DNA of 64,000 nt from Pseudomonas gessardii (GCF_001983165.1 NZ_MNPU01000008.1:106823-170822); one strand, 5' to 3'. Shown: positions 27,296 through 39,224, numbered from the stretch's first letter. Notes: generated from the sequence alone by a model not told the origin. Program-made: numbers and translations.

Positions 27296-29683
27296 ATGAA
27301 ACGTCTGCTGCTAACTGCGGTTCTCACCGTATTGATGATCGCCGAAGTTCACGCCGAGTCCTTCACCATCTCCGATATTCGCGTCAACGGCCTCCAGCGG
27401 GTTTCCGCGGGTAGCGTCTTTGGCGCCTTGCCGTTGAACGTTGGGGAACAGGCTGACGACCGTCGCCTGGTGGAATCCACTCGAGCGCTGTTCAAAACCG
27501 GCTTCTTTCAAGATATCCAGCTGGGCCGTGAAGGCAACGTCCTGGTCATCACTGTCGTCGAGCGACCTTCTGTCGCCAGTATCGAGATCGAAGGCAACAA
27601 GGCGATCTCCACTGAAGACCTGATGAAGGGGCTCAAGCAATCCGGCCTGGCCGAAGGCGAGATCTTCCAGCGTGCCACCCTTGAAGGCGTGCGTAACGAG
27701 CTGCAACGTCAATACGTTGCCCAGGGCCGCTACTCTGCTTCCGTGGAAACCGAAGTGGTCCCGCAGCCGCGCAACCGTGTCGGCCTGAAGGTCAACATCA
27801 ACGAAGGCACCGTGGCGGCGATCCAGCACATCAACGTAGTGGGCAACACCAAGTTTGCCGACGAAGACCTGATCGACCTGTTCGAGCTCAAGACCACCAA
27901 CTGGCTGTCGTTCTTCAAGAACGACGACAAGTACGCCCGTGAAAAACTCTCCGGTGACCTGGAGCGCCTGCGTTCCTACTACCTGGACCGTGGCTATATC
28001 AACATGGATATCGCTTCGACCCAGGTGTCCATCACCCCGGACAAGAAGCACGTGTACATCACGGTCAACGTCAACGAAGGCGAGAAGTACCGCGTTCGCG
28101 ACGTGAAGCTCAGCGGCGACCTGAAAGTGCCTGAAGACCAGGTCAAGTCCCTGCTGCTGGTCCAGAAGGACCAGGTGTTCTCGCGCAAGCTGATGACCAC
28201 TACGTCCGAACTGATCACCCGTCGCCTGGGTAACGAAGGTTATACCTTCGCCAACGTCAACGGCGTGCCGACCCCCCATGATGATGACCACACTGTGGAC
28301 ATCACCTTTGTCGTCGACCCGGGCAAGCGTGCCTACGTCAACCGCATCAACTTCCGTGGCAACACCAAGTCCGAGGACGAAGTGCTGCGTCGCGAAATGC
28401 GCCAGATGGAAGGAGGCTGGGCTTCGACCTACCTGATCGACCAGTCCAAGACCCGTCTTGAGCGCCTGGGCTTCTTCAAGGAAGTCAACGTCGAAACCCC
28501 GGCCGTACCGGGTGTGGATGACCAGGTCGACGTGAACTACGCCGTGGAAGAACAGGCGTCCGGCTCGATCACCGCCAGTGTCGGCTTTGCACAGAGTGCC
28601 GGCCTGATCCTCGGTGGCTCGATCACCCAGAACAACTTCCTGGGTACCGGTAACAAGGTTTCCATCGGCCTGACCCGTAGCGAATACCAGAGCCGCTACA
28701 ACTTCGGTTATGTGGACCCCTACTGGACGGCTGACGGTGTGAGCCTGGGCTACAACGCCTTCTACCGCACCACCGACTACAAAGACCTCGACGTCGACGT
28801 GGCAAGCTATGCGATCGACAGCCTGGGTGCCGGTGTCAACGTGGGCTACCCGATCAGCGAGACCTCGCGCCTGACCTTCGGTCTGACCGCGCAGCAGGAT
28901 GAGATCAAGACCGGTGTCTACACCGTGGACGAGATCTTCGACTTCACCCGCCGCGAAGGTGACAAGTTCCTCAACTTCAAGGCCTCGGCCGGTTGGTCCG
29001 AGTCCACCCTGAACAAAGGTGTGCTGGCCACCCGTGGTCACTCCCAGAGCCTGACCCTGGAAGCCACCACCCCAGGTAGCGACCTGTCGTTCTTCAAGCT
29101 CGACTACCGTGGCCAGTTGTTCACACCGTTGAGCGATAACTACACCATGCGCCTGCACACGGAATTGGGCTATGGTGATGGCTACGGTTCGACCGATGGC
29201 CTGCCGTTCTACGAGAACTACTACGCCGGTGGTTTCAACTCGGTACGTGGTTTCAAGGACAGTACCCTGGGTCCTCGCGGTACGCCGAGCCGTGGTGTTG
29301 ATAAGACGGGTAACGTGGGCACAGTTGCGGACTCGGACAATGATCCGCTGCCATTTGGTGGTAACGTGCTGATTCAAGGCGGTGCGGAAATTCTATTCCC
29401 GCTGCCGTTCGTCAAGGACCAGCGTTCCCTGCGGACCTCGGTCTTCTGGGATGTGGGTAACGTATTCGACTCCAAGTGCGAGCAGATCCGTAACCCGAGT
29501 GGCTTGAAGTCCAACACCCAGTGCAACGACGTCAGCCTGAGCAATCTGGCCAGTTCCGTGGGTGTGGGTGTGACCTGGATTACCGCCCTGGGCCCGTTGA
29601 GCTTCGCCTTGGCGATGCCAGTCAAGAAACCGGATAACGCTGAAACCCAGATTTTCCAATTTTCCCTCGGCCAGACGTTCTAA
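27296..29683 (+). CDS. bamA: Outer membrane protein assembly factor BamA
   Basis: Essential Omp85 protein that folds beta-barrel proteins into the outer membrane with BamB-E. The 795-residue precursor has a signal peptide (about residues 1-20, cleaved near VHA/E), five POTRA domains, and a 16-strand barrel. The barrel has the VRGF motif (NSVRGFKDST) and ends in phenylalanine (SLGQTF), as expected. The start at 27296 is chosen because AAGAAAGGA precedes it and it gives the clean signal peptide. skp follows, encoding its periplasmic chaperone. Confidence 0.97.
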   Translation: MKRLLLTAVLTVLMIAEVHAESFTISDIRVNGLQRVSAGSVFGALPLNVGEQADDRRLVESTRALFKTGFFQDIQLGREGNVLVITVVERPSVASIEIEGNKAISTEDLMKGLKQSGLAEGEIFQRATLEGVRNELQRQYVAQGRYSASVETEVVPQPRNRVGLKVNINEGTVAAIQHINVVGNTKFADEDLIDLFELKTTNWLSFFKNDDKYAREKLSGDLERLRSYYLDRGYINMDIASTQVSITPDKKHVYITVNVNEGEKYRVRDVKLSGDLKVPEDQVKSLLLVQKDQVFSRKLMTTTSELITRRLGNEGYTFANVNGVPTPHDDDHTVDITFVVDPGKRAYVNRINFRGNTKSEDEVLRREMRQMEGGWASTYLIDQSKTRLERLGFFKEVNVETPAVPGVDDQVDVNYAVEEQASGSITASVGFAQSAGLILGGSITQNNFLGTGNKVSIGLTRSEYQSRYNFGYVDPYWTADGVSLGYNAFYRTTDYKDLDVDVASYAIDSLGAGVNVGYPISETSRLTFGLTAQQDEIKTGVYTVDEIFDFTRREGDKFLNFKASAGWSESTLNKGVLATRGHSQSLTLEATTPGSDLSFFKLDYRGQLFTPLSDNYTMRLHTELGYGDGYGSTDGLPFYENYYAGGFNSVRGFKDSTLGPRGTPSRGVDKTGNVGTVADSDNDPLPFGGNVLIQGGAEILFPLPFVKDQRSLRTSVFWDVGNVFDSKCEQIRNPSGLKSNTQCNDVSLSNLASSVGVGVTWITALGPLSFALAMPVKKPDNAETQIFQFSLGQTF

Positions 29684-29728
29684 GCGTCCGACCCAAGATA
29701 ACGACAACGGATTCTGTAGGAGTGCATC

Positions 29729-30232
29729 GTGCGTAAGTTGACTCAATTGGTTCTTCTGGCAACCGTGCTGGTCGCAACCCCGGCGTTTGCCGAAATGAAA
29801 ATCGCCGTCCTGAACTATCAGATGGCCCTGCTGGAATCCGACGCGGCCAAGAAGTACGCCGTGGATGCCGAGAAAAAATTCGGTCCGCAACTGACCAAGC
29901 TCAAGACCCTGGAAAGCAGCGCCAAGGGTATCCAGGATCGTCTGGTCGCCGGTGGCGATAAAATGCAGCAAGGCGAGCGTGAGCGTCTGGAGCTTGAATT
30001 CAAGCAAAAGGCCCGTGACTACCAGTTCCAGTCCAAGGAGCTGAACGAGGCCAAGGCTGTTGCCGACCGCGAAATGCTCAAGCAACTGAAGCCAAAACTC
30101 GACAGCGCCGTGGAAGAAGTCATCAAGAAAGGTGCTTTTGACCTGGTCTTCGAGCGTGGCGCCGTGATTGACGTCAAGCCTCAATACGACATCACCCGCC
30201 AGGTGATCGAGCGCATGAACCAGCTGAAGTAA
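29729..30232 (+). CDS. skp: Periplasmic chaperone Skp/OmpH
   Basis: Trimeric, jellyfish-like chaperone that holds unfolded outer membrane proteins in the periplasm. The 167-residue precursor has a clear signal peptide (cleavage after TPAFA) and a long lysine/glutamate-rich helical part. The start is GTG at 29729 with TAGGAG 6-7 bases ahead. It sits between bamA and lpxD, the conserved order, leaving only 3 bases before lpxD. Confidence 0.93.
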   Translation: MRKLTQLVLLATVLVATPAFAEMKIAVLNYQMALLESDAAKKYAVDAEKKFGPQLTKLKTLESSAKGIQDRLVAGGDKMQQGERERLELEFKQKARDYQFQSKELNEAKAVADREMLKQLKPKLDSAVEEVIKKGAFDLVFERGAVIDVKPQYDITRQVIERMNQLK

Positions 30233-30235
30233 ACC

Positions 30236-31291
30236 ATGACTGCGACTATCAAACTCGGTCAATTGGCCGAGTTCCTGGGAGCTACCTTGCGTGGCTCCAA
30301 GGAGAAGGAAATCACTGGGCTAGCCACCTTGCAGGAGGCTGGCCCAGCTCAGTTGAGCTTCCTCGCAAACCCCCAATACCGTAAATACCTGGGCGACAGC
30401 CAGGCCGCAGCCGTATTGCTGAAGGCCGCTGACGCCGAGACGTTTGCCGGGGATGCGCTGGTGGTGGCTGACCCTTACGCGGCTTATGCGCGGGTTTCCC
30501 ATTTGTTCGACCCGAAACCCAAGGCTGCCCCAGGTATTCATCCGTCGGCCGTGGTTGCCGATGACGCCCAGGTTGATCCTGCGGCGAGCATTGGTGCGTT
30601 TGCGGTGATCGAGAGTGGTGCGCGCATTGGTGCCGGCGTGACTGTTGGTGCCCATTGCTTTATCGGTGCTCGCAGCGAAATCGGCGCAGGCGGCTGGCTC
30701 GCGCCGCGCGTGACCCTATACCACGATGTGCGTATCGGGCAGCGGGTAGTGATTCAGTCGGGTGCCGTGATCGGCGGCGAAGGCTTCGGCTTTGCCAATG
30801 AGAAGGGCATTTGGCAGAAGATCGCCCAGGTCGGCGGTGTGCTGATCGGTGACGATGTGGAGATTGGCGTCAACACCGCCGTCGATCGCGGGGCCTTGGC
30901 CGATACCGTGATTGGCAATGGTGTGAAGCTGGACAACCAGATCCAGATCGCCCACAACGTACAGATTGGCGATCACACGGCCATGGCCGCGTGCGTTGGC
31001 ATCTCCGGTAGCACCAGGATCGGCAAGCATTGCATGCTGGCCGGTGGTGTCGGGCTGGTGGGTCATATTGAAGTTTGCGACAACGTATTCATTACTGGCA
31101 TGACCATGGTCACCCACTCGATTACCGAGCCTGGGGCTTACTCTTCCGGTACAGCGATGCAACCCGCGGCCGAGTGGCGCAAGAGCGCGGCCCGTTTAAG
31201 GCAGTTGGACGACATAGCCCGGCGCCTGAAACATCTGGAAAAACGTGTTGGGGACGTGACCCCTGGCAGTAATGTTTCATCAGATGGCTGA
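30236..31291 (+). CDS. lpxD: UDP-3-O-(3-hydroxyacyl)glucosamine N-acyltransferase LpxD
   Basis: Third acyl step of lipid A synthesis. The 351-residue trimeric enzyme has an N-terminal uridine-binding domain (SFLANPQY), a central left-handed beta-helix made of hexapeptide repeats (for example [11 protein letters not shown]) with the catalytic histidine in [15 protein letters not shown], and a C-terminal helical extension. It starts 3 bases after the skp stop. A 110-base gap follows before fabZ. Confidence 0.96.
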   Translation: MTATIKLGQLAEFLGATLRGSKEKEITGLATLQEAGPAQLSFLANPQYRKYLGDSQAAAVLLKAADAETFAGDALVVADPYAAYARVSHLFDPKPKAAPGIHPSAVVADDAQVDPAASIGAFAVIESGARIGAGVTVGAHCFIGARSEIGAGGWLAPRVTLYHDVRIGQRVVIQSGAVIGGEGFGFANEKGIWQKIAQVGGVLIGDDVEIGVNTAVDRGALADTVIGNGVKLDNQIQIAHNVQIGDHTAMAACVGISGSTRIGKHCMLAGGVGLVGHIEVCDNVFITGMTMVTHSITEPGAYSSGTAMQPAAEWRKSAARLRQLDDIARRLKHLEKRVGDVTPGSNVSSDG

Positions 31292-31401
31292 TACCATTTC
31301 CATATCAAGTGTGCACAGCAGCTAGACTGCCTTCTTGATTTGCTAGAGGGGCGTGCCTTAGTCCGCGCGCTCCCAATCTTTATTACAGGCTTCCCCCCGA
31401 A

Positions 31402-31842
31402 ATGATGGACATCAACGAGATTCGCGAATACCTGCCTCACCGTTACCCGTTCCTGCTGGTGGACCGTGTAGTGGAGCTGAATGTTGAGGAGAAGCGCATT
31501 CGTGCCTACAAGAATGTCAGCATCAACGAACCCTTCTTCAATGGTCACTTCCCCGCGCACCCGATCATGCCGGGCGTGTTGATCATCGAAGCAATGGCGC
31601 AGGCCGCTGGTATCCTGGGTTTTAAAATGCTCGACCTGAAGCCTGCCGATGGCACGCTTTATTATTTCGTGGGCTCCGACAAACTGCGTTTCCGCAATCC
31701 GGTCACCCCAGGTGACCAGTTGATCCTGGAAGCCAAGTTTGTGAGTTGCAAGCGCCAGATCTGGAAGTTTGAATGCCAGGCATCCGTTGATGGCAAGCCT
31801 GTGTGCTCCGCCGAAATCATCTGCGCGGAACGCAAACTATGA
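31402..31842 (+). CDS. fabZ: (3R)-hydroxyacyl-ACP dehydratase FabZ
   Basis: Hot-dog-fold dehydratase in fatty acid elongation. In 146 residues the catalytic histidine is His49 in [14 protein letters not shown] and the glutamate is Glu63 in IIEAMAQ. It competes with LpxA for hydroxyacyl-ACP, and its placement between lpxD and lpxA is conserved. Its stop overlaps the lpxA start by four bases. Confidence 0.96.
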   Translation: MMDINEIREYLPHRYPFLLVDRVVELNVEEKRIRAYKNVSINEPFFNGHFPAHPIMPGVLIIEAMAQAAGILGFKMLDLKPADGTLYYFVGSDKLRFRNPVTPGDQLILEAKFVSCKRQIWKFECQASVDGKPVCSAEIICAERKL

Positions 31843-32615
31843 GTTTGATTGACCCTCGCGCAATCATCGATCCGACGGCCGTACTGGCCGCCGACGTTGA
31901 GGTCGGCCCCTGGTCGATCGTCGGCGCAGGTGTGGAAATCGGCGAGGGGACAGTCATCGGGCCGCACGTGATCCTCAAGGGTCCGACCCGCATTGGCAAA
32001 CACAACCGCATCTACCAGTTTTCCTCGGTAGGTGAAGACACGCCGGACATGAAGTACAAGGGTGAAGAAACCCGCCTGGTAATCGGTGATCACAACATCA
32101 TTCGTGAAGGCGTGACCATTCATCGTGGCACCGTGCAGGATCGGGCAGAAACCACCCTGGGCGATCACAACCTGGTAATGGCCTATGCCCATATCGGTCA
32201 TGACAGCGTGATTGGCAACCATTGCATCCTGGTCAATAACACCGCGCTGGCTGGTCATGTACACGTTGACGACTGGGCGATCCTGTCTGGTTTCACCCTG
32301 GTGCATCAGTACTGCCATATCGGCGCCCACAGCTTTTCCGGCATGGGTACGGCTATCGGCAAGGATGTACCGGCGTTCGTCACGGTCTTTGGCAACCCTG
32401 CCGAAGCCCGCAGCATGAATTTTGAAGGCATGCGCCGCCGTGGTTTCAGCGAAGATGCCATCCACGCCCTGCGTCGAGCCTACAAGGTGGTGTATCGCCA
32501 GGGCCTGACGGTTGACCAGGCACTGGCCGATCTGGCCGAGCCGGCAGCGCTGTTTCCAGAAGTTGCCATATTCCGTGATTCGATCCAGGCATCGACTCGC
32601 GGCATCACCCGCTGA
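31839..32615 (+). CDS. lpxA: UDP-N-acetylglucosamine acyltransferase LpxA
   Basis: First committed step of lipid A: transfer of a hydroxyacyl chain to UDP-GlcNAc. The 258-residue protein is a left-handed beta-helix of hexapeptide repeats with the catalytic histidine in [14 protein letters not shown] (His121). The start at 31839 ([12 protein letters not shown]) is chosen by family and by the ATGA overlap with fabZ; a longer frame at 31803 is inside fabZ. lpxB follows after 2 bases. Confidence 0.96.
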   Translation: MSLIDPRAIIDPTAVLAADVEVGPWSIVGAGVEIGEGTVIGPHVILKGPTRIGKHNRIYQFSSVGEDTPDMKYKGEETRLVIGDHNIIREGVTIHRGTVQDRAETTLGDHNLVMAYAHIGHDSVIGNHCILVNNTALAGHVHVDDWAILSGFTLVHQYCHIGAHSFSGMGTAIGKDVPAFVTVFGNPAEARSMNFEGMRRRGFSEDAIHALRRAYKVVYRQGLTVDQALADLAEPAALFPEVAIFRDSIQASTRGITR

Positions 32616-32617
32616 CC

Positions 32618-33757
32618 ATGGCCACACTGCGTATTGCATTGGTGGCCGGAGAAGCTTCCGGCGATATTCTCGGCGCGGGCCTGATGCGAGCCATCAAGGC
32701 GCAGCATCCGGCGGTGGAATTCATTGGGGTCGGCGGCCCCCTGATGCAGGCTGAAGGCCTGACCTCCTACTTTCCCATGGAGCGTTTGTCGGTCATGGGG
32801 CTGGTGGAAGTGCTGGGGCGCCTGCGTGAGCTGCTGGCTCGGCGCAAACTGCTGATCCAGACCCTGATTGCCGAAAAGCCGGACGTCTTTATCGGTATCG
32901 ACGCACCGGACTTCACCCTCAATATCGAACTCAAGTTGCGTCAGGCCGGGATCAAGACTGTGCATTACGTCAGCCCGTCCGTGTGGGCGTGGCGGCAGAA
33001 GCGCGTGCTGAAGATCCGCGAAGGCTGCGACCTGATGCTGACCCTGCTGCCGTTCGAGGCGCGGTTCTACGAAGAGAAGGGCGTGCCGGTGAAGTTTGTC
33101 GGCCATACCCTGGCCGATACCATCCCGCTGCAAGCGGATCGCGCCGCCGCCCGCGCCGAGCTGGGCTTGCCCGAAGGGCCGCTGGTGGCGTTGATGCCCG
33201 GCAGCCGTGGCGGTGAAGTCGGGCGCCTGGGCGCACTATTTTTCGATGCGGCCGAGCGCCTACAGGCCTTGAAGCCTGGGGTCCGTTTTGTACTGCCATG
33301 CGCCAGCCCGCAGCGGCGTACGCAGATCGAGGCCCTGCTGGTGGGGCGCGACCTGCCCTTGACCCTGCTCGACGGTGGTTCGCACCTGGCCCTGGCTGCG
33401 TGTGATGCGGTGCTGATTGCTTCCGGCACCGCCACGCTGGAGGCCTTGCTCTACAAGCGCCCGATGGTCGTGGCCTACCGCCTGGCGCCGCTGACCTACT
33501 GGATTCTCAAGCGCATGGTCAAAAGTCCCTACATCTCCTTGCCCAACCTGCTGGCCCAGCGGTTGTTGGTGCCGGAGCTGTTGCAGGATGCTGCAACCCC
33601 CGACGCCTTGGCCCAGACCCTTCTGCCGTTGATCGACGGTGGCGAAGAGCAGACCCGTGGGTTTGACGAAATTCACCGTACCTTGCGCCGTGATGCGTCA
33701 AACCAGGCCGCCGATGCCGTGTTGACCTTGATCGGCCGCCATCAGGAAACCCTATGA
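32618..33757 (+). CDS. lpxB: Lipid-A-disaccharide synthase LpxB
   Basis: GT19-family glycosyltransferase that condenses UDP-2,3-diacylglucosamine with lipid X. The 379-residue protein has [14 protein letters not shown] at the start, the membrane-associated VSPSVWAWR segment, and [10 protein letters not shown] in the donor-binding half. It starts 2 bases after the lpxA stop and overlaps rnhB by four bases (ATGA). Confidence 0.96.
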   Translation: MATLRIALVAGEASGDILGAGLMRAIKAQHPAVEFIGVGGPLMQAEGLTSYFPMERLSVMGLVEVLGRLRELLARRKLLIQTLIAEKPDVFIGIDAPDFTLNIELKLRQAGIKTVHYVSPSVWAWRQKRVLKIREGCDLMLTLLPFEARFYEEKGVPVKFVGHTLADTIPLQADRAAARAELGLPEGPLVALMPGSRGGEVGRLGALFFDAAERLQALKPGVRFVLPCASPQRRTQIEALLVGRDLPLTLLDGGSHLALAACDAVLIASGTATLEALLYKRPMVVAYRLAPLTYWILKRMVKSPYISLPNLLAQRLLVPELLQDAATPDALAQTLLPLIDGGEEQTRGFDEIHRTLRRDASNQAADAVLTLIGRHQETL

Positions 33758-34386
33758 AGACGCAAATGGGCCTGGATTTCAGCCTGGTCGCCCAAACCCA
33801 CGAACTGGTCGCCGGTGTCGATGAGGTCGGGCGCGGCCCGTTGTGTGGTGCGGTAGTCACGGCAGCGGTGATTCTTGACCCGAGTCGTCCGATTCTCGGC
33901 CTCAATGACTCGAAGAAACTCACCGAAGCCCGTCGTGAAAAGCTTTTTGACGAAATCTGCGAAAAAGCCCTCAGCTGGCATATTGCCAGGGCCGAAGTCG
34001 AGGAAATCGACGAACTGAACATCCTGCATGCCACGATGCTGGCCATGCAGCGCGCTGTCGAGGGGCTGCACATCACCCCAAAACTGGCGATGATCGACGG
34101 TAATCGCTGCCCGAAGCTGGCGATGCCGGCCGAAGCCGTGGTCAAGGGCGATAGCAAGGTGCCGGCGATTGCCGCCGCCTCTATCCTGGCCAAGGTCAGT
34201 CGCGACCGTGAAATGGCGGCGTTTGAACTGATCTATCCGGGCTATGGCATTGGCGGCCATAAAGGCTACCCGACGCCCGTTCATCTGGAAGCCCTGGCCC
34301 GGTTGGGCCCCACGCCGATCCACCGCCGCTCGTTCGCCCCGGTCCGCCAGGCTTACGAGGCACGCGAAAGCCAGGTCGAGATTTAG
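33754..34386 (+). CDS. rnhB: Ribonuclease HII
   Basis: Removes ribonucleotides and RNA from RNA-DNA hybrids. The 210-residue protein carries the family signature [12 protein letters not shown] with the first catalytic Asp-Glu, DSKKL, and the later aspartate in LAMIDGN. Coupled to lpxB by an ATGA overlap. A strong terminator follows, closing the rseP-to-rnhB block before dnaE. Confidence 0.95.
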   Translation: MKTQMGLDFSLVAQTHELVAGVDEVGRGPLCGAVVTAAVILDPSRPILGLNDSKKLTEARREKLFDEICEKALSWHIARAEVEEIDELNILHATMLAMQRAVEGLHITPKLAMIDGNRCPKLAMPAEAVVKGDSKVPAIAAASILAKVSRDREMAAFELIYPGYGIGGHKGYPTPVHLEALARLGPTPIHRRSFAPVRQAYEARESQVEI

Positions 34387-34406
34387 GCGCAGGCTGATGT
34401 TTTACG

Positions 34407-34439
34407 CAAGGCCCGGTACAATCCGGGCCTTGTTGTTTT
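34407..34439 (+). terminator. Rho-independent terminator between rnhB and dnaE
   Basis: CAAGGCCCGG (34407-34416) pairs perfectly with CCGGGCCTTG (34423-34432) over TACAAT and is followed by TTGTTTT. It lies 20 bases after rnhB. dnaE begins 25 bases further on, so its promoter is probably upstream or in rnhB, or readthrough serves it. Confidence 0.85.
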
Positions 34440-34463
34440 CACACGTATCTAGACAGGATCACT

Positions 34464-37400
34464 ATGCCGGCTTCATTCGTTCACCTGCGCCTGCACACTG
34501 AATACTCCCTGGTCGACGGCCTGGTACGGATCAAACCGCTGGTCAAAACCCTGGTGGGCATGAATATGCCTGCGGTGGCGGTGACCGACCAGAACAACAT
34601 GTGCTCCCTGGTCAAGTTCTACAAGAGCGCCATGGGCGCGGGCATCAAGCCGATCTGCGGCGCCGACTTGTGGCTGTCCAACAAGGACCCCGATAACCCA
34701 TTGAGCCGTATCAGCCTGTTGGCGATGAACGGCGTAGGTTATCGCAACCTGACTGAACTGATTTCCCGTGGTTTTATCGATGGCCAGCGCAATGGCTCGA
34801 TCATCATCGAGCGCGAATGGGTGGCCGAGGCCAGTGAAGGGCTGATCATGCTGTCGGCGGCCAAGGAAGGGGAGGTCGGGATTGCCTTGCTGGGCGGCAA
34901 CCCCCAGGAGGCTGAGGTTCTCGCCCGTGACTGGATGACGGTATTCCCTGACCGCTTCTACCTGGAAATCCAGCGTACCAACCGCCCCAACGACGAAGAA
35001 CACCTGCACGCCGCCGTGGCCCTGGCCGAAAAGCTGGGCGCGCCGCTGGTGGCGACCAACGATGTGCGCTTTATCAAGAAGGAAGACTTCGAGGCCCACG
35101 AAACCCGCGTGTGCATCGGCGAAGGCCGGGCGCTGGACGATCCGCGTCGCTCGAAGAACTACAGCGAAGAGCAGTACCTCAAGAGCGCCGAGGAAATGGC
35201 CGAGCTGTTCAGCGACCTGCCCGAGGCCCTGGAAAACTCCGTCGAAATTGCCAAGCGCTGCAATATCGAAGTGAAGCTGGGCAAGCACTTCTTGCCCAAC
35301 TTCCCGATTCCCGATGGTATGACCATCGATGAATATTTCCGCAAGGTGTCGTTCGATGGCCTGGAAGAGCGTCTGTCCGTCCTGCTGCCCAGGGACACCA
35401 CCGAAGATTATGACGCCAAGCGCCAGGTGTATGTCGACCGGCTGAATTTCGAGCTGGATATCATTATCCAGATGGGGTTCCCCGGTTACTTCCTGATCGT
35501 AATGGACTTTATCCAGTGGGCCAAAAGCAACGGCGTGCCGGTTGGGCCTGGCCGGGGGTCGGGTGCCGGCTCGCTGGTGGCTTATGTGCAGAAGATCACC
35601 GACCTTGACCCGCTGGAATATGACCTGCTGTTCGAGCGGTTCCTGAACCCGGAACGGGTATCGATGCCCGACTTCGACGTCGACTTCTGCATGGATGGTC
35701 GTGACCGGGTCATCGAATATGTGGCCGAGAAATATGGCCGCAACGCGGTAAGCCAGATCATTACCTTTGGTTCCATGGCGGCCAAGGCGGTAATCCGCGA
35801 CGTGGCGCGGGTGCAGGGCAAGTCCTACGGCCTGGCGGATCGTCTGTCGAAGATGATCCCCTTTGAAGTCGGCATGACCCTGGAAAAAGCCTACGAGCAG
35901 GAAGAAATCCTGCGCGACTTCATCAAGGTCGATGAAGAAGCCGCCGAAATCTGGGAGATGGCGCGCAAGCTCGAAGGCGTGGTGCGTAACGTCGGCAAGC
36001 ACGCCGGTGGTGTGGTCATCGCGCCGACCAAGCTGACCGACTTTTCGCCGATCTATTGCGACGAAGAAGGCGATGGCCTGGTAACCCAGTTCGACAAGGA
36101 CGACGTGGAGGCGGCCGGCCTGGTGAAGTTCGACTTCCTCGGCTTGCGAACCCTGACAATCATCGACTGGGCGCTCAAGACCATCAACCGCGAGCGCGCC
36201 AAGGTCAATGAAGCACCGCTGGATATCGCCTTTATCCCGCTGGACGACAAGCCGACCTACGCCCTGCTGCAAAAAGCCGAAACCACGGCGGTATTCCAGC
36301 TTGAATCCCGCGGCATGAAGGAGCTGATCAAAAAGCTCAAGCCCGACTGCCTGGAAGACTTGATCGCACTGGTGGCCCTGTTCCGTCCGGGCCCGCTGCA
36401 ATCGGGCATGGTTGACGACTTTATCAACCGTAAGCACGGGCGTGCCGAACTGGCCTACCCGCACTCCGACTACCAGTACGAAGGCCTCAAGCCGGTACTG
36501 GCGCCGACCTACGGCATCATCCTGTATCAGGAACAGGTGATGCAGATCGCCCAGGTCATGGCCGGTTACACCCTGGGTGGCGCGGACATGCTGCGCCGGG
36601 CCATGGGTAAGAAAAAACCCGAAGAAATGGCCAAGCAGCGCGGCGGTTTCATTGAAGGTTGCGCCACCAACAATATCGATGCTGACCTTGCCGGTAACAT
36701 CTTTGACCTGGTGGAAAAATTCGCCGGTTATGGCTTCAACAAATCCCACTCCGCCGCCTACGGCCTGGTGTCGTACCAGACGGCCTGGCTGAAGGCCCAC
36801 TACCCGGCGCCATTTATGGCGGCGGTGCTTTCGGCGGATATGCACAACACCGACAAGGTCGTGACCTTGATCGAAGAAGTGCGGACCATGAAGCTGCGTC
36901 TCGACGCGCCGGATGTGAACGCCTCGGAGTTCAAGTTCACCGTGAACGACGAAGGCCGCATCATCTACGGCCTGGGCGCGATCAAGGGCGTGGGCGAAGG
37001 CCCGGTTGAGGCGATCACCGAGGCGCGCCAGGATGGGCCGTTCAAGGACCTGTTCGACTTCTGCGCCCGGGTCGACCTCAAACGCATCAATAAACGGACC
37101 CTGGATGGCCTGATCCGCAGCGGCGCACTCGACCGTCTCGGCCCGTACTTCCATGACGAGCCGAAGGCCTACCAGGCCAATATCGACCGTAACCGCGCGG
37201 TGCTGCTGACCGCCATGGAAGAAGCGATCAAGGCCGCCGAACAGACCGCCCGCACCCATGACAGCGGGCATGCCGACCTGTTTGGCGGGCTGTTCGTCGA
37301 AGAAGACGCCGATGTGTACGCCAACCACCGCAAGGCCAAGGAGCTGACCCTCAAGGAGCGGCTCAAGGGTGAAAAAGACACCCTGGGCCTGTACCTCACC

Positions 37401-37985
37401 GGTCACCCGATTGACGAATATGAAGGCGAGATCCGCCGTTTCGCCCGCCAGCGCATCATCGACCTGAAACCGGCGCGCGATACCCAGACCGTGGCCGGGA
37501 TGATCATTGCCCTGCGGGTGATGAAGAACAAAAAGGGCGACAAGATGGGGTTCATCACCCTTGACGACCGCTCCGGGCGTATCGAAGCGTCGCTGTTTGC
37601 CGACGCGTTCCATTCCGCGCAGTCGCTGTTGCAGACCGACGCGATGGTGGTGGTGGAGGGCGAGGTCAGCAACGATGACTTCTCCGGCGGCCTGCGCCTG
37701 CGGATCAAGCGCGTGATGAGCATGGAAGATGCCCGCACCAACCTGGCCGAAAGCCTGCGCCTGAAGGTGAAAACCGAAGCGCTCAAGGGCGATCAGCTAC
37801 GCTGGCTGGGGGACTTGCTCAAGCGTCACCGTGGCGCGTGCCCGGTGACCATGGAATACACCGGCAGCGATGCCAAGGCGATGTTGCAGTTTGGCGAGAC
37901 GTGGCGAATTGACCCGGCCGATGGCTTGATTCAAGCATTGCGTGACCAGTTCGGGCGTGACAACGTCTTCCTCCAATACCGTTGA
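34464..37985 (+). CDS. dnaE: DNA polymerase III alpha subunit
   Basis: Catalytic subunit of the replicative polymerase. The 1173-residue protein has the N-terminal PHP domain ([18 protein letters not shown]), the palm with catalytic aspartates in [11 protein letters not shown] (near residue 400), fingers and helix-hairpin-helix, and a C-terminal OB-fold domain ([17 protein letters not shown]). Length is normal for the class 1 DnaE family. Bases 37987-38014 after the stop form an 8-bp hairpin with a T-rich loop that may end the transcript. Confidence 0.97.
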   Translation: MPASFVHLRLHTEYSLVDGLVRIKPLVKTLVGMNMPAVAVTDQNNMCSLVKFYKSAMGAGIKPICGADLWLSNKDPDNPLSRISLLAMNGVGYRNLTELISRGFIDGQRNGSIIIEREWVAEASEGLIMLSAAKEGEVGIALLGGNPQEAEVLARDWMTVFPDRFYLEIQRTNRPNDEEHLHAAVALAEKLGAPLVATNDVRFIKKEDFEAHETRVCIGEGRALDDPRRSKNYSEEQYLKSAEEMAELFSDLPEALENSVEIAKRCNIEVKLGKHFLPNFPIPDGMTIDEYFRKVSFDGLEERLSVLLPRDTTEDYDAKRQVYVDRLNFELDIIIQMGFPGYFLIVMDFIQWAKSNGVPVGPGRGSGAGSLVAYVQKITDLDPLEYDLLFERFLNPERVSMPDFDVDFCMDGRDRVIEYVAEKYGRNAVSQIITFGSMAAKAVIRDVARVQGKSYGLADRLSKMIPFEVGMTLEKAYEQEEILRDFIKVDEEAAEIWEMARKLEGVVRNVGKHAGGVVIAPTKLTDFSPIYCDEEGDGLVTQFDKDDVEAAGLVKFDFLGLRTLTIIDWALKTINRERAKVNEAPLDIAFIPLDDKPTYALLQKAETTAVFQLESRGMKELIKKLKPDCLEDLIALVALFRPGPLQSGMVDDFINRKHGRAELAYPHSDYQYEGLKPVLAPTYGIILYQEQVMQIAQVMAGYTLGGADMLRRAMGKKKPEEMAKQRGGFIEGCATNNIDADLAGNIFDLVEKFAGYGFNKSHSAAYGLVSYQTAWLKAHYPAPFMAAVLSADMHNTDKVVTLIEEVRTMKLRLDAPDVNASEFKFTVNDEGRIIYGLGAIKGVGEGPVEAITEARQDGPFKDLFDFCARVDLKRINKRTLDGLIRSGALDRLGPYFHDEPKAYQANIDRNRAVLLTAMEEAIKAAEQTARTHDSGHADLFGGLFVEEDADVYANHRKAKELTLKERLKGEKDTLGLYLTGHPIDEYEGEIRRFARQRIIDLKPARDTQTVAGMIIALRVMKNKKGDKMGFITLDDRSGRIEASLFADAFHSAQSLLQTDAMVVVEGEVSNDDFSGGLRLRIKRVMSMEDARTNLAESLRLKVKTEALKGDQLRWLGDLLKRHRGACPVTMEYTGSDAKAMLQFGETWRIDPADGLIQALRDQFGRDNVFLQYR

Positions 37986-38124
37986 CGGTCAGGGCTGGTT
38001 TTTTACCCCTGACCTCGACTCAACATTTAATCTCGACCTTGACGCGCCTCTCCCTTAAGGTAGGGCGCGAATAGACCACCGGCTGGCCAGGCACTCCCTG
38101 GCCGTCGACCCAAGACGGACGCTT

Positions 38125-39072
38125 ATGAACCCGAATTTTCTTGATTTCGAACAGCCGATCGCTGACCTGCAAGCCAAGATCGAAGAGCTGCGCCTGGTCG
38201 GCAATGACAATTCGCTGAATATCGGCGATGAAATCTCCCGCCTGCAAGACAAGAGCAAGACGCTCACCGAAGACATCTTCGGCAAGCTGACCAGCTGGCA
38301 GATCGCGCGCCTGGCCCGCCACCCGCGCCGTCCGTACACCCTGGACTATATCGATCACATCTTCACCGAGTTCGACGAGTTGCATGGCGACCGTCACTTC
38401 TCCGATGACGCGGCGATTGTCGGCGGTATTGCCCGCCTGGACGACCAGCCAGTGATGGTGATCGGCCATCAGAAGGGCCGTGAAGTGCGCGAGAAAGTGC
38501 GTCGCAACTTCGGCATGCCGCGCCCGGAAGGCTACCGCAAGGCCTGCCGCCTGATGGAAATGGCCGAACGCTTCAAAATGCCGATCCTGACCTTTATCGA
38601 CACCCCGGGCGCCTACCCAGGCATCGACGCTGAAGAGCGCAACCAGAGCGAAGCGATTGCCTGGAACCTGCGAGTGATGGCACGCCTGAAAACCCCGATC
38701 ATCGCGACCGTGATCGGTGAAGGCGGTTCTGGCGGTGCGCTGGCCATTGGCGTCTGCGACCAACTGAACATGCTGCAATATTCCACCTACGCGGTGATCT
38801 CGCCGGAAGGTTGCGCCTCGATCCTGTGGAAAACCGCCGAAAAGGCCCCGGATGCCGCCGAAGCCATGGGCATCACCGCTGATCGCCTCAAAGGCCTGGG
38901 CATCGTCGACAAAGTGATCGCCGAGCCCCTGGGCGGCGCCCACCGCGACCCGGCTGCTGCATCGGCCACCATCCGCGCCGAACTTTGCGCGCAGTTGGAC
39001 ATGCTCAAGAAATTCGACAACGAGGCGCTGCTGGCCCGTCGTTACGAGCGCCTGATGAGCTACGGCCTCTAA
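38125..39072 (+). CDS. accA: Acetyl-CoA carboxylase carboxyltransferase subunit alpha
   Basis: With AccD, transfers the carboxyl group from biotin to acetyl-CoA to give malonyl-CoA. The 315-residue protein has an N-terminal helical segment ([17 protein letters not shown]) and the crotonase-like core with [18 protein letters not shown] and [11 protein letters not shown]. The gene follows dnaE, the usual order, after 139 bases. Confidence 0.97.
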   Translation: MNPNFLDFEQPIADLQAKIEELRLVGNDNSLNIGDEISRLQDKSKTLTEDIFGKLTSWQIARLARHPRRPYTLDYIDHIFTEFDELHGDRHFSDDAAIVGGIARLDDQPVMVIGHQKGREVREKVRRNFGMPRPEGYRKACRLMEMAERFKMPILTFIDTPGAYPGIDAEERNQSEAIAWNLRVMARLKTPIIATVIGEGGSGGALAIGVCDQLNMLQYSTYAVISPEGCASILWKTAEKAPDAAEAMGITADRLKGLGIVDKVIAEPLGGAHRDPAAASATIRAELCAQLDMLKKFDNEALLARRYERLMSYGL

Positions 39073-39088
39073 GCCACTGCATCACCCC

Positions 39089-39224
39089 TGTGGGAGCGGG
39101 CTTATGTGGGAGCAGGCTTGTGTGGGAGCGGGCTTGCCCGCGATAGCAATGTATCAGTGCCAGATGGGTTGACTGGGACACCGCTATCGCGGCGATGCGG
39201 CGACCCGACAAGCCCGCTCCCACA
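39089..39224. repeat. REP cluster between accA and tilS
   Basis: Two partial forward REP copies precede a longer inverted pair: TGTGGGAGCGGGCTTGCCCG at about 39120 is mirrored by CAAGCCCGCTCCCACA ending at 39224. The right arm is interrupted by GGCGATGCGGCGACC, so the palindrome is imperfect. It fills most of the 206-base gap. Confidence 0.85.

Noticed and set aside
27311..29377. 688-codon open frame antisense to bamA
   Set aside because: Shadow of the bamA coding frame with no domain or ribosome site.
34473..37613. Very long open frame (1046 codons) antisense to dnaE
   Set aside because: Mirror frame of a GC-rich essential gene; codon pattern and lack of family similarity mark it as a shadow.
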